NCBI RefSeq assembly: GCF_009728995.1
Contig: NZ_VTZW01000019.1
Location: forward strand, 62,001 to 126,000
Origin: Streptomonospora sp. PA3
GTDB lineage: Bacteria; Actinomycetota; Actinomycetes; Streptosporangiales; Streptosporangiaceae
Length of the DNA: 64,000 nt
Direction of reading: 5' to 3'
The notes under the pieces were generated by a model. It made no database searches and had not been told where the DNA came from. It worked only from the letters and a program-made list of their open reading frames with translations. This document shows positions 46,282 to 60,570 of the stretch, one piece after another. Within the stretch, counting starts at the first letter, position 1, and each line of letters begins with the position of its first letter. The translations under genes were made by a program, and so were the position numbers.

Positions 46282-48109
46282 GGTGCCGCCCGTGCCGCCG
46301 TCGCAGGCCGCCGCAGGCGGCGACGCCGCAGACAGGGCGCGGGCGGCTCTGGAGCGGATGGGCGCGCCCGCGGCACTGGCCGAGCCGCTGGTGGCCGCCC
46401 TCGGCCCGGACGCCGGGGCCGAGGTCTCCGCCGATCCGTGGCGGCTGCTGGCCCTCGGCGGCGTCACCCTGGAGCAGGCCGACTTCTGCGCCCGGCGGGC
46501 GCTGGGCGATGACGCCTCCCCCGACGATCCGCGGCGCGGCCGGGCGCTGGCCGGGCACCTGCTGCGCCGTGCTGCGCGCGAGGGGCACACGGCGCTGGAG
46601 GAGCCGCGCCTGGCCGCCGCGCTGCGGTCGGCGGGCGTGCGCTCGGTCGAGCCCGCGTTGAACGCGGCGCTGGACGACGGCGACGTCATGCTCTTCGAGA
46701 TGTTCGACGAGCCCGACGACGACTTCGAAGGCGGCGATCCGGGCGAGATGCCCGATCCCGACCGCTGGTACGCGCTGACGCGTCTGGGCCTGGCCGAGCA
46801 GGATCTCGGCGAGGGCCTGGTCCGGCTCGGCGGTACCAGCGAGCCCATCATGGACTCCGCCACCGCCACCGAGACCGCGGAGGCCGCGGCCGAGCGCCTG
46901 GGCGCCCGGCTCGACCCGCACACGGCGGCGGCCCTGGTGACCGTCGCGCTGCGCGGGGTCTGCGTGCTCCAGCACGGCGCGGGCGCCGACAGGGCCATCG
47001 CCCACACCCTCGCCTGCGCCGCCGCCATCGCCGCCGAGAGCGAGGTCGGCATGGCGCTGGCGGCGCCCACCGCCCAGGCCGCCGCCGAGCTGAACGGCAT
47101 GCTCGCCGGTCTCGGCGGCGATGCGGGCGCGGCCGCCGTCCCTTTGGCATCCCTGCTGGAGGCCCGCGGGCCGGGCGTGTACGGCCGCAACTCCGAGCGG
47201 CCGATCGAGGCCGGACTGGTCGTGGTCGCCGGGGCGATGTGGCTGGATGTGGAGCGCGCCGCCGCGCTGGTCGACGCCTGTGCCGACGGTACCCACCTGG
47301 TGCTGATCGCCGACCCGGCGCAGGCGCCTTCGGCCGCGCCGGGCAGCGTCGCGGCCGATCTGGTCGCCTCCCGCACGGTGCACGTCGCCGAACTGCCGCA
47401 GGATCCCGACCCCGGGCCGCTCGCCGACACGGCGGCGCAGGCGGCCGGCGGGGTGCTGGAGGAGGGCGGCTCCCCCGGGCGCGAGGTGGTGGTCGTGCCC
47501 GCGGAGTCGGCCGCGGCGGCTGCGCACCGGGCCATGCAGCTCATCACCGACTCCATCCCGCGCGCGCTGGAGATCCCGGTCGAGGGCGTGCAGATCGTCA
47601 CCGCCACGCGGAGAGGCGAGGCCGGCGCCGACGCGCTGAACGCGGCGTGCAAGGAGCGCTTCAACCCGGGTCCGGGCGCCTACGGCGGGCTGGACCCCGG
47701 TGACCGGGTGCTGGTCACCGCCGACGGTCCGGGCTATGCCGCCGGGGACGTGGGATACCTGCGCGTGGCCGACGACGGCGGTGGGACCGAGGGCGGCACG
47801 GGTGAGGCCGGGACCGCACCGGCGGTGGAGCTGCCCGGCGGGGCGCTGTGCCCGGTGGATCCGGCGCACCTCAGGCACGGCTGGGCCGTCACCGTCGCCG
47901 CTGCGCACGGCGGCCGCTGGCCCGCGGTCGTGGCCGTGTTCCCACCCGAGGCGCGTGCGTCGCGCCCTCAGGTCTACACCGCGCTGACGACGGCGCGGCG
48001 GCACCTGTCCCTGGTGCAGGCGGCCGGCCCCGCCCTGGGCGAGGCCGTGCGCGAGAACGCCGCCCTGCCCCGCCACACCCGCCTGGCCCAGATCCTGCGC
48101 GAGGGCTGA
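46259..48109 (+). CDS. RecD-like helicase-fold protein with degenerate Walker motifs
   Basis: 616 residues. The N-terminal helical region (about 20-130) resembles the helix-hairpin-helix part of RecD2. The helicase core is recognisable by position but eroded: the Walker A place reads QHGAGADRAIAHT (about 236-248) without GxGKT, the Walker B place reads VVVAGAMWLD (about 322) without DE. Later motifs read VTATRRGEAGADALNAACKERFNPG (in part, about 450-470), then WAVTVAAAHGGRWPAVV (in part) and YTALTTARRHLSLV. ATP-driven unwinding is unlikely. It may bind DNA or a RecBCD/AddAB-like partner. Actinobacterial relatives are usually just named helix-hairpin-helix proteins. Confidence 0.85.
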   Translation: MSATPGAEVPPVPPSQAAAGGDAADRARAALERMGAPAALAEPLVAALGPDAGAEVSADPWRLLALGGVTLEQADFCARRALGDDASPDDPRRGRALAGHLLRRAAREGHTALEEPRLAAALRSAGVRSVEPALNAALDDGDVMLFEMFDEPDDDFEGGDPGEMPDPDRWYALTRLGLAEQDLGEGLVRLGGTSEPIMDSATATETAEAAAERLGARLDPHTAAALVTVALRGVCVLQHGAGADRAIAHTLACAAAIAAESEVGMALAAPTAQAAAELNGMLAGLGGDAGAAAVPLASLLEARGPGVYGRNSERPIEAGLVVVAGAMWLDVERAAALVDACADGTHLVLIADPAQAPSAAPGSVAADLVASRTVHVAELPQDPDPGPLADTAAQAAGGVLEEGGSPGREVVVVPAESAAAAAHRAMQLITDSIPRALEIPVEGVQIVTATRRGEAGADALNAACKERFNPGPGAYGGLDPGDRVLVTADGPGYAAGDVGYLRVADDGGGTEGGTGEAGTAPAVELPGGALCPVDPAHLRHGWAVTVAAAHGGRWPAVVAVFPPEARASRPQVYTALTTARRHLSLVQAAGPALGEAVRENAALPRHTRLAQILREG

Positions 48110-48192
48110 GGACCGCCCGCACCGCCGCCTTCGCGTGGCAGCGGCGCCATGGCGTACCGCCGCACGAGCCCGGTCCCGAACCGCCCCGGCGA

Positions 48193-48636
48193 GCCGCCAC
48201 CGGGAACGATGCGGGAGACGCCACCGCGGAAACTGCGGCAATGGGTGCGACCCCGCGCAGCGCCCCTGTACTGGCCAACTCCTCAAATAAGGCGAAGAGG
48301 CGCCGCTTCCCAGGAACCCAACCCACCGGGAACACCCCGAAGCGGACACCACCGAGGCTGCGGCAATGGGCGCGCCCCGCGCAGCACCCCTGTACTGGCC
48401 AACTCCTCAAATAAGACGAAAAGGCGCCGCTTCCCAGGAACCCAACCCACCGGGAACACCCCGAAGCGGACACCACCGAGGCTGCGGCAATGGGCGCGCC
48501 CCGCGCAGCACCCCTGTACTGGCCAACTCCTCAAATAAGACGAAAAGGCGCCGCTTCCCAGGAACCCAACCCACCGGGAACACCCCGAAGCGGACACCAC
48601 CGAGGCTGCGGCAATGGGCGCGCCCCACGCAGCGCG
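48193..48636 (-). repeat. Tandem array with a 124-bp period
   Basis: GCAATGGG recurs with starts at about 48239, 48364, 48488 and 48612, so periods are 125, 124 and 124 bases. Units two and three are almost identical; the first is diverged and a partial copy precedes it. Read on the minus strand, each unit starts CCCATTGCCGCAGCC and continues CCCGGTGGGTTGGGTTCCT, GGGAAGCGGCGCC, then CGCCTTATTTG, so it is a longer variant of the dispersed repeat family. It lies between the convergent RecD-like and SDR genes. Confidence 0.9.
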
Positions 48637-48640
48637 GTCG

Positions 48641-48740
48641 CAGCTTGCCGCCGAGCGCACGCTGAGCCTGTCAGGTGGAACCGCACCACCCCTGGCGGGC
48701 CGCCAGGGTAAGAGTGCACCGTGCGCTCGGCGGCAAGCTG
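48641..48740. repeat. 100-bp element with perfect 21-bp inverted ends, copy 3
   Basis: CAGCTTGCCGCCGAGCGCAC is the start of a 21-bp arm (48641-48661) exactly complementary to 48720-48740. The interior is 58 bp. The arm sequence also bounds elements at 14.2 and 42.5 kb, but only here are the arms perfect, so this may be the youngest copy. A CCCATTGCCGCAACCC core follows at 48764-48779. Confidence 0.8.
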
Positions 48741-48850
48741 GCGCACACGCTTCGCGAACAAGCCCCATTGCCGCAACCCACCCCCTCCACGGCTGTGCGC
48801 TCGATCGAGCCACCCCTCCACGGCTGGGGGCGCGGAAGTGGGCCGGCCCC

Positions 48851-49612
48851 TCAGACCCGGTCGAGGAAGCCGCCGTCGACGACGAGGTTGGCGCCGGTGA
48901 TGAACGACGCCGCCGGACCGGCCAGGAACGCGACGGCGCGGGCGACTTCCTCAGGGCGGCCGAGGCGGCCCACCGGGATGCGCTCGCGGATGCCGGCGTA
49001 GAAGTCGGGATCGGAGCCGCGGCGGCGGGCCCAGCCGCCGCCCTCGAACTCGATGGGGCCGGGCGAGACGGTGTTCACCCGGATGCCCTGCGCCGGCAGC
49101 GTGCGGCCGAGCGCGGCGGCGTGGTGGTTGAGCGCCGCCTTGACCGCCCCGTAGGCCTTGGGCCCCGAGGGCGCGGTGGTGTGCAGGGCCGAGGTGGTCG
49201 AGACCAGCACGATCGACCCGCCGCGCTCGGAGGCCTCCAGGTGCGGCCGGGCGTGCTCGGCCAGGTGCACGAAGGGCCGGATGTCGGTGTCGAAGCCGCG
49301 CTGCCACTGGTCGGGGGTGGCGGCGCTGCCGCCGGAGACGTTGGAGACCAGCACGTCGATCCCGCCCAGCCGCTCGGCGGCGAGGTCCAGGAAGCCGCTC
49401 AGCGCCTCGGTGTCGGCGACGTCCACCGCCTGCTCGACCACGGTGCGGCCGCTCGCGCGCAGCTGCTCGGCGGCCCGCTGCAGCGGTTCGGCCGTGCGGG
49501 CGCAGATCGCCAGGTCCGCTCCCTCCTCGGCGAAGGTCTGGGCGATGGCGCGGCCGATCCCCCGGCTCGCGCCGGTGACGACGACCCGCGCGCCGTGCAG
49601 TCCGAGATCCAT
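48851..49612 (-). CDS. SDR-family oxidoreductase
   Basis: 253-residue NAD(P)-dependent dehydrogenase of the FabG-like fold. It has the TGASRGIG nucleotide-binding motif, the NVSGG segment (where NNAG is usual), catalytic Ser in LVSTTSAL, and YGAVKAA with Tyr and Lys of the YxxxK pair. The PGPIEFEGGGW and ITGANLVVDGG ends are standard. The substrate is unknown; adjacency to fabI and fabG may be chance or hint at a fatty acyl or polyketide substrate. It starts after a hairpin region downstream of fabI. Confidence 0.88.
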   Translation of the reverse strand: MDLGLHGARVVVTGASRGIGRAIAQTFAEEGADLAICARTAEPLQRAAEQLRASGRTVVEQAVDVADTEALSGFLDLAAERLGGIDVLVSNVSGGSAATPDQWQRGFDTDIRPFVHLAEHARPHLEASERGGSIVLVSTTSALHTTAPSGPKAYGAVKAALNHHAAALGRTLPAQGIRVNTVSPGPIEFEGGGWARRRGSDPDFYAGIRERIPVGRLGRPEEVARAVAFLAGPAASFITGANLVVDGGFLDRV

Positions 49613-49681
49613 GGTGGCGGTCCCCTCTCGTTCGTGCGTGGCTGTCGGTCCGGCCGCCCGGCGGGCCGGCCGGACGCGAAC

Positions 49682-49713
49682 GCGGGCGCCCCCGCAGGAA
49701 GGGAGGCGCCCGC
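49682..49713 (-). terminator. Hairpin downstream of fabI
   Basis: GCGGGCGCC (49682-49690) and GGCGCCCGC (49705-49713) form a 9-bp stem with a 14-base loop, 25 bases past the leftward fabI stop at 49739. A second palindromic stretch lies at about 49649-49675. No T-run follows. Confidence 0.5.
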
Positions 49714-49738
49714 ATCGCGTCGCTCGGTGCGCGGCAGT

Positions 49739-50503
49739 CTAGGCGCCGGTGGAGTGGAATCCCCCGTCGACGTGCACGGTCTCGCCGGTTGTGGCGGGGA
49801 ACCAGTCCGACAGCAGCGCGACGACGGCGCGCGCGGCCGGCTCGGGGTCGCCGGTGTCCCAGCCCAGCGGGGCGCGCTGCGGCCAGGAGTCGGCCAGCTC
49901 GTCGAAGCCGGGGATGCTGCGGGCGGCCATGGTGCGCAGCGGTCCGGCCGAGACCAGGTTGACCCGGACGCGGTGCTCGCCCAGGTAGCGGGCGAGGTAG
50001 CGGGCGGTGGAGGCGAGCCCGGCCTTGGCCACGCCCATCCAGTCGTAGACGGGGTAGGTCACGCTGTTGTCGAAGTCCATGGCCACGATCGACCCGCCGT
50101 CCTTCATCAGCGGCAGCAGCGCCGTCGACAGGGACTTCAGGGAGAAGGTGGAGATGTGCATCGCGGTGGCGACGTCCTGCCAGGAGGTGTTGAGGAAGTT
50201 GCCGCCCAGGGCCTCCTGCGGGGTGAAGCCGATCGAGTGCACGATGCCGTCGATGCCGTCGACGTGTTCGCGGACCCGGTCGGCCAGGCCGGCCAGCTGC
50301 TCCTCGTCGGTGACGTCGAGCTCCAGCACGGGCGGCGCCTCGGGGAGGCGCTGGGCGATGCGCTCGACGAGCGAGAGCCGCCCGTACCCGGTGAGGACGA
50401 CGGTGGCGCCCTGTTCCTGGCACATGCGGGCGACGTGGTAGGCGATCGAACTGTCGGTGATCACCCCGGTGACGAGGATGCGCTTGCCCTCAAGGATTCC
50501 CAT
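49739..50503 (-). CDS. fabI: NADH-dependent enoyl-ACP reductase FabI (InhA-like)
   Basis: 254 residues. Completes each elongation cycle of type II fatty acid synthesis by reducing trans-2-enoyl-ACP. It has the GVITDSSIAYHVA nucleotide motif typical of FabI/InhA, HSIGFTP, MDFDNSVTYPVYDWMGVAKAG with catalytic Tyr and Lys, the LVSAGPLRTMAARSIPGF substrate loop and the VHVDGGFHSTGA end. It starts 91 bp after the fabG stop on the same strand, the arrangement of mabA-inhA in mycobacteria. This protein class is the target of isoniazid and triclosan in relatives. Confidence 0.96.
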   Translation of the reverse strand: MGILEGKRILVTGVITDSSIAYHVARMCQEQGATVVLTGYGRLSLVERIAQRLPEAPPVLELDVTDEEQLAGLADRVREHVDGIDGIVHSIGFTPQEALGGNFLNTSWQDVATAMHISTFSLKSLSTALLPLMKDGGSIVAMDFDNSVTYPVYDWMGVAKAGLASTARYLARYLGEHRVRVNLVSAGPLRTMAARSIPGFDELADSWPQRAPLGWDTGDPEPAARAVVALLSDWFPATTGETVHVDGGFHSTGA

Positions 50504-50594
50504 GGAAGTCTTGCCGTCCTGTTCTAGGTCGATCGTCGTAGTGGGGGCCGTCCGCGGAGGCGGACCGGCCGGATCTCGGGGGCTCGCCGCGTCC

Positions 50595-53571
<2,977 letters not shown>

Positions 53572-53682
53572 GCGCTCTCCCACGCTCTGCTCGCCCGGCC
53601 ACCGGAGGCGGCGCCTGCCCCCGCGTGTCGCACGAGGGTCATGCGCGCCCGGCCGCCTGCTGTCACCTGATCGGGGATCAAC

Positions 53683-53700
53683 ATACCATCTGGTCGGTAT
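53683..53700. promoter_or_regulatory. TetR-type operator upstream of the phosphotransferase gene
   Basis: The 18-bp sequence ATACCATCTGGTCGGTAT is an imperfect palindrome with perfect 5-bp ends. It resembles many TetR-family operators controlling fatty acid use (ATACCGACTGGTCGGTAT-type). The likely ligand protein is a TetR regulator, perhaps the one at 57486-58118. Confidence 0.55.
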
Positions 53701-53727
53701 CTGCCCGCCGCCGGTCGCCGCGGCGCG

Positions 53728-53763
53728 GGTGGCCCCGGGCGCCGGCCGGCGCCCGGGGCCACC
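53728..53763 (-). terminator. Perfect 36-bp palindrome downstream of dnaE
   Basis: GGTGGCCCCGGGCGCCGG followed directly by its exact complement, starting 14 bases past the leftward dnaE stop. There is no loop in the duplex and no T-run, so it would act as a GC-rich terminator or RNA 3-prime protector. Confidence 0.6.
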
Positions 53764-53777
53764 GGCCCGCTGCGCGG

Positions 53778-57332
<3,555 letters not shown>

Positions 57333-57485
57333 GGTCGGGAACCTCTTATGCGATGACGGGACCGGCAGGATCGTGTGCCACCTGAGACTAGTCCCGCCAC
57401 ACCCGTGCCACTACTCGCCCGCCCGAACCTGTGGACGAGGCCGGCAATCGGAACCCGCGCGGCGCGCGCCGGCTCCGGGCGCGGC

Positions 57486-58118
57486 TCAGGCCGACTGCAG
57501 GGCGGTCAGCAGCAGGTCGGCGTAGTGATCGCCGATCTGCTGCGGGCTCAGCGCGCCCTCGGGGTGGTACCAGGTGCTGAGGTGGTGCACGCTGCCGAAG
57601 TAGAAGTCGACCACGATGTCGGCGGGCACCCGGTCGGTGAAGACGCCCCGCTCCTGGCCCTCGGTGATCAGCGAGCGGAACAGCTCGTGGTAGCGCCGGC
57701 GCTCGTCGCGCACTTCGCGCTGCTTGGCCGGGCTGAGCTGGTGCAGCGACCGGAAGGAGATCGTCGCGTCGTCGAGGTTGTCGATGGTGCTGACCACCAC
57801 GTCGGCGGCGGCGCGCCGCACGCGCTCGGCGACCGGGCCGTCCTGGCGGGCGATCTCGGCCAGGCGGGACATCTGCAGGCGCAGCACCCGCGCGTAGATC
57901 TCGGCGAGCAGGTCGTCCTTGGAGTCGAAGTAGTGGTACATCGCCCCCTTGGTGACGTTGGCCGCGTCGACGATCTCCTGCACCGAGGTGCGGTCGAAGC
58001 CCTTCTCGGCGAACAGGCGGGTCGCCACGGCCAGCAGGCGCCGCGGAACCGAGGACTCGGCGGATTCGTCGGGGGTCACGGCCGGCATCCCCATGCCCCC
58101 GTGGGTGCGAACGGCCAC
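57486..58118 (-). CDS. TetR/AcrR family regulator, KstR2-like
   Basis: 210 residues. The helix-turn-helix (about 22-65) reads LLAVATRLFAEKGFDRTSVQEIVDAANVTKGAMYHYFDSKDDLL (recognition core VTKGAMYHYFDSKDD). The C-terminal domain is of the type seen in KstR2-like regulators of CoA-thioester catabolism. GTG 58118 is chosen because GAGGT lies 6 bases upstream. It may be the repressor of the palindrome at 53683-53700, near the phosphotransferase gene on the far side of dnaE; the pairing is inferred from the operator type and proximity. Confidence 0.87.
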   Translation of the reverse strand: MAVRTHGGMGMPAVTPDESAESSVPRRLLAVATRLFAEKGFDRTSVQEIVDAANVTKGAMYHYFDSKDDLLAEIYARVLRLQMSRLAEIARQDGPVAERVRRAAADVVVSTIDNLDDATISFRSLHQLSPAKQREVRDERRRYHELFRSLITEGQERGVFTDRVPADIVVDFYFGSVHHLSTWYHPEGALSPQQIGDHYADLLLTALQSA

Positions 58119-58280
58119 AGCACGACCTCTCTTACGACAGCGGGACGTCCTCCGCCCCCGGATGTCCCCCTGGGCCGCGGGGCGGAATACCACAACACAA
58201 TAGACGCATCGCCGGGCGGCGGCGCCGGTGAGGCCCGTCACCGCAGGCCGCCGCCCGCGCCGGCGCCGCTTGGCGCGCCC

Positions 58281-58928
58281 TCACGCCCATCCGGCGTCGT
58301 GGGCGAGGATGGCCGCCTGCACCCGGTTGCCCATCCCCAGCTTGGCCAGGATGCTGCTGACGTGGGCCTTGACCGTCGCCTCGCGCATGCCCAGGCTGCG
58401 GCCCGCCTCGGCGTTGGACATGCCCCGGGCGACGGCCGTGAGCACGTCGCGTTCGCGGTCGCTGAGCACCTCCAGGCGGCGGGCCGCCTCGGCGGCGGTG
58501 CCGCCGGCCGCGACCGTGAAGCGCTCCAGCATGCGCTTGGTGATGCTGGGGGCCAGCATGGCGTTGCCCTCCTCCACGGTGCGCACGGCGCCGATGAGGT
58601 CGCGGGGCGGGGTGTCCTTGAGCAGGAACCCCACCGCGCCGGCGCGCAGGGCGCGGTGGACGTACTCGTCCAGGTCGAAGGTCGTCAGCAGCACCACCCG
58701 GGGCGGGCGCGGCAGGCCCGCCAGCTGCGCCGCCGCGTTCAGCCCGTCGGTGCCGGGCATGCGGATGTCCAGCAGCACCACGCCGGGCTCCAGGCGCGCC
58801 GCCAGCTCCACCGCCTCGGCGCCGTCGCCCGCCTCGCCCACCACCTCGATGTCCTCGGCCGAGTCCAGGATCATCCGCAGCCCCGAGCGCACCAGCCGCT
58901 CGTCGTCGACCAGCAGTGTGCGGATCAT
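58281..58928 (-). CDS. NarL/LuxR-type response regulator
   Basis: 215 residues. Receiver domain 1-120 with LLVDDE, phosphoacceptor Asp in VVLLDIRMPGTDG and Lys in FLLKD. The LuxR helix-turn-helix is LSDRERDVLTAVARGMSNAEAGRSLGMREATVKAHVSSIL (about 150-200). It overlaps the kinase stop by four bases (ATGA). Two palindromes in the promoter region between the kinase and the ABC exporter are likely its binding sites. Confidence 0.95.
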   Translation of the reverse strand: MIRTLLVDDERLVRSGLRMILDSAEDIEVVGEAGDGAEAVELAARLEPGVVLLDIRMPGTDGLNAAAQLAGLPRPPRVVLLTTFDLDEYVHRALRAGAVGFLLKDTPPRDLIGAVRTVEEGNAMLAPSITKRMLERFTVAAGGTAAEAARRLEVLSDRERDVLTAVARGMSNAEAGRSLGMREATVKAHVSSILAKLGMGNRVQAAILAHDAGWA

Positions 58929-60205
58929 CGCGCGGCCTCGCGGCGCCCGCCGCGGTCGTAGCCGGCCGTCGGCAGTACGGCGCCGAGGCGCCATCCCCCG
59001 TCGGGCAGCGGGCCGGCCCGCAGCTCGCCGCCTGCCAGGGCGAGGCGCTCGCGCAGCCCGGCGAGACCGTAGCCGCCCGAGGGCGGCGCCTGGGCGGGTG
59101 CGGCGGGCGGCGGGGCGTTGTCCACGGTGATCTCCAGGGTGTCGGGCCGGTGGCGCAGGTGCACGCGCACCGGCGCGCCGGGGGCGTGCTTGGCGGCGTT
59201 GGTCAGCGCCTCCTGGACGGTGCGGTAGGCGGTGCGTTCGACGTGCGCCGGCAGCGGACCGGCTGCGCCCTCGACGGCGCCGGAGACGACCGTCCCGGCG
59301 GCGCGCCATTCGTCGAGGAGGCGGGTCAGGTCGGCCAGCACCGGCTGGGGCGCGGTGGGCGCGGCGGCGCCGGCCTCGTCGCGCAGCACGCCCAGGATCC
59401 CGCGCAGTTCGGCGAGCGCGTCGCGGCCGGTGCTGCGGATGAGCGCGGCGCTCTGGGCGGTGCGCTCGTCGGGCGCGGAGACCTCCAGGCCGCCGGCGTG
59501 CAGCACCATCAGGCTGACGCGGTGGGCCACGACGTCGTGCATCTCGCGGGCGATGCGGGTGCGTTCGGCGGTGATTGCCTGGTCGGCGAGCAGGTGCTGC
59601 TCGCGCTCCAGCCGCTCGGCGCGCTCGCGCAGGTTGGCCACCAGGGCGCGGCGGGTGCCGATCCACAGCCCTACCGCCAGCGGCATCCCGTAGGTCATCA
59701 CGAGCACGCTGGTGGCCTGGGCGCGGGTCATGGTGTCGCCGGCGGCGTAGACGCCGATGAAGGCCACCGACAGCCCGGCGGTCCACAGCACCAGCCGCCG
59801 CCGGTCGGTGTACCAGGCCGCGTAGGTGAACAGGGCCAGGGCGGGCAGGCCGAAGTCGCCGTAGAGCAGCAGCGCGGCCGCCGCCGCCCACAGCAGCAGC
59901 CGGGGGCGGCTGCGGCGCAGCAGCACGACCACCGAGGCGCCGGCGGCCACCGCCGCCGCCGCGAGCACCCCCAGGAACGAGGTGAGAGCACCCCACTCCA
60001 GGCCGGTGAGCACCGCTGCGACCGCGCCGACCCACCCGAGCACCCCGTGCGGGTCGCCGACGATCATCAGTCCGGTCCACGGGAAGAACGCCGCGGCCAG
60101 CAGCCAGTCGGCGAGGCGGTGCCGCCGCGCCCACAGGCGGGCCCACAGCGGGCCCGGCGCCGGGGTGCCGGCGCCGGGGGGAGGACTCGACCCTTGCTGC
60201 GCCAT
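58925..60205 (-). CDS. Sensor histidine kinase, DesK/NarX-type (HisKA_3)
   Basis: 426 residues. The N-terminal half has about six hydrophobic helices with short loops. The phosphoacceptor helix reads ERTRIAREMHDVVAHRVSLMVLHAG (His in EMHD), followed by the HATPase domain with AYRTVQEALTNAAKHAPG and GYGLAGLRERLALAGG. It is the first gene of the operon with the response regulator. A TAGACT -10 element 7 bases before the ATG points to a leaderless message. It is divergent from an ABC exporter, the usual setting for kinases that sense cell-envelope stress or peptide antibiotics. Confidence 0.94.
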   Translation of the reverse strand: MAQQGSSPPPGAGTPAPGPLWARLWARRHRLADWLLAAAFFPWTGLMIVGDPHGVLGWVGAVAAVLTGLEWGALTSFLGVLAAAAVAAGASVVVLLRRSRPRLLLWAAAAALLLYGDFGLPALALFTYAAWYTDRRRLVLWTAGLSVAFIGVYAAGDTMTRAQATSVLVMTYGMPLAVGLWIGTRRALVANLRERAERLEREQHLLADQAITAERTRIAREMHDVVAHRVSLMVLHAGGLEVSAPDERTAQSAALIRSTGRDALAELRGILGVLRDEAGAAAPTAPQPVLADLTRLLDEWRAAGTVVSGAVEGAAGPLPAHVERTAYRTVQEALTNAAKHAPGAPVRVHLRHRPDTLEITVDNAPPPAAPAQAPPSGGYGLAGLRERLALAGGELRAGPLPDGGWRLGAVLPTAGYDRGGRREAAR

Positions 60206-60212
60206 GGGCCGG

Positions 60213-60218
60213 AGTCTA
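60213..60218 (-). promoter_or_regulatory. -10 element, probable leaderless promoter of the kinase-regulator operon
   Basis: On the minus strand TAGACT lies 7 bases before ATG 60205 and no Shine-Dalgarno is present. Confidence 0.45.
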
Positions 60219-60265
60219 TGCCGCGCCGACGCGGCACCAGGCGGCCGACCTGCGGCGCGGCCGGA

Positions 60266-60282
60266 CCCCCGACGAAGGTCGG
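60266..60282. promoter_or_regulatory. Palindromic site 1 in divergent region
   Basis: CCCCCGACGAAGGTCGG contains CCGAC-N4-GTCGG. The same sequence with one base changed recurs 95 bp away, and the pair lies only between the kinase and exporter genes. Probable operator of the response regulator, about 60-77 bases upstream of the kinase start. Confidence 0.55.
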
Positions 60283-60360
60283 CCGCCGCGGGACCGGGCC
60301 GGTCAGCGGGGCGCGGGCCGGCCGCGGCGGTCGCCGGCCCGGCCCCGCGGCCCGGCCGCA

Positions 60361-60377
60361 CCCCCGACGAAAGTCGG
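60361..60377. promoter_or_regulatory. Palindromic site 2 in divergent region
   Basis: CCCCCGACGAAAGTCGG, again with CCGAC-N4-GTCGG. It lies about 100 bases upstream of a TAGCGT element that could be the -10 of the ABC exporter promoter. Confidence 0.55.
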
Positions 60378-60478
60378 TGCCGGTTCCCGCCGAAGTGCGG
60401 AGGAGCGCGCGCGAAGGCGGACTTCCGTCATGGCGGATCTGGACCGCGCGGGGGAGGCCGCGCAACCGGGGGCGACCG

Positions 60479-60484
60479 TAGCGT
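60479..60484 (+). promoter_or_regulatory. Candidate -10 of the ABC exporter operon
   Basis: TAGCGT fits the TANNNT pattern. It lies 87 bases before GTG 60571, so the transcript would have a leader and use GGGAG as ribosome site. No clear -35. Confidence 0.25.
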
Positions 60485-60570
60485 TGCCGGGTGCGGCGCC
60501 GCAGGACCGGCCCCCGGCCGCCCGGCGCCCCGAGCAACCGATCCCGCAGCGAGAACCAGGGAGATCCCAC

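Noticed and set aside
48193-48636. CRISPR array
   Set aside because: The repeats are contiguous 124-bp units with no short conserved repeat alternating with unique spacers, and no cas genes are near.
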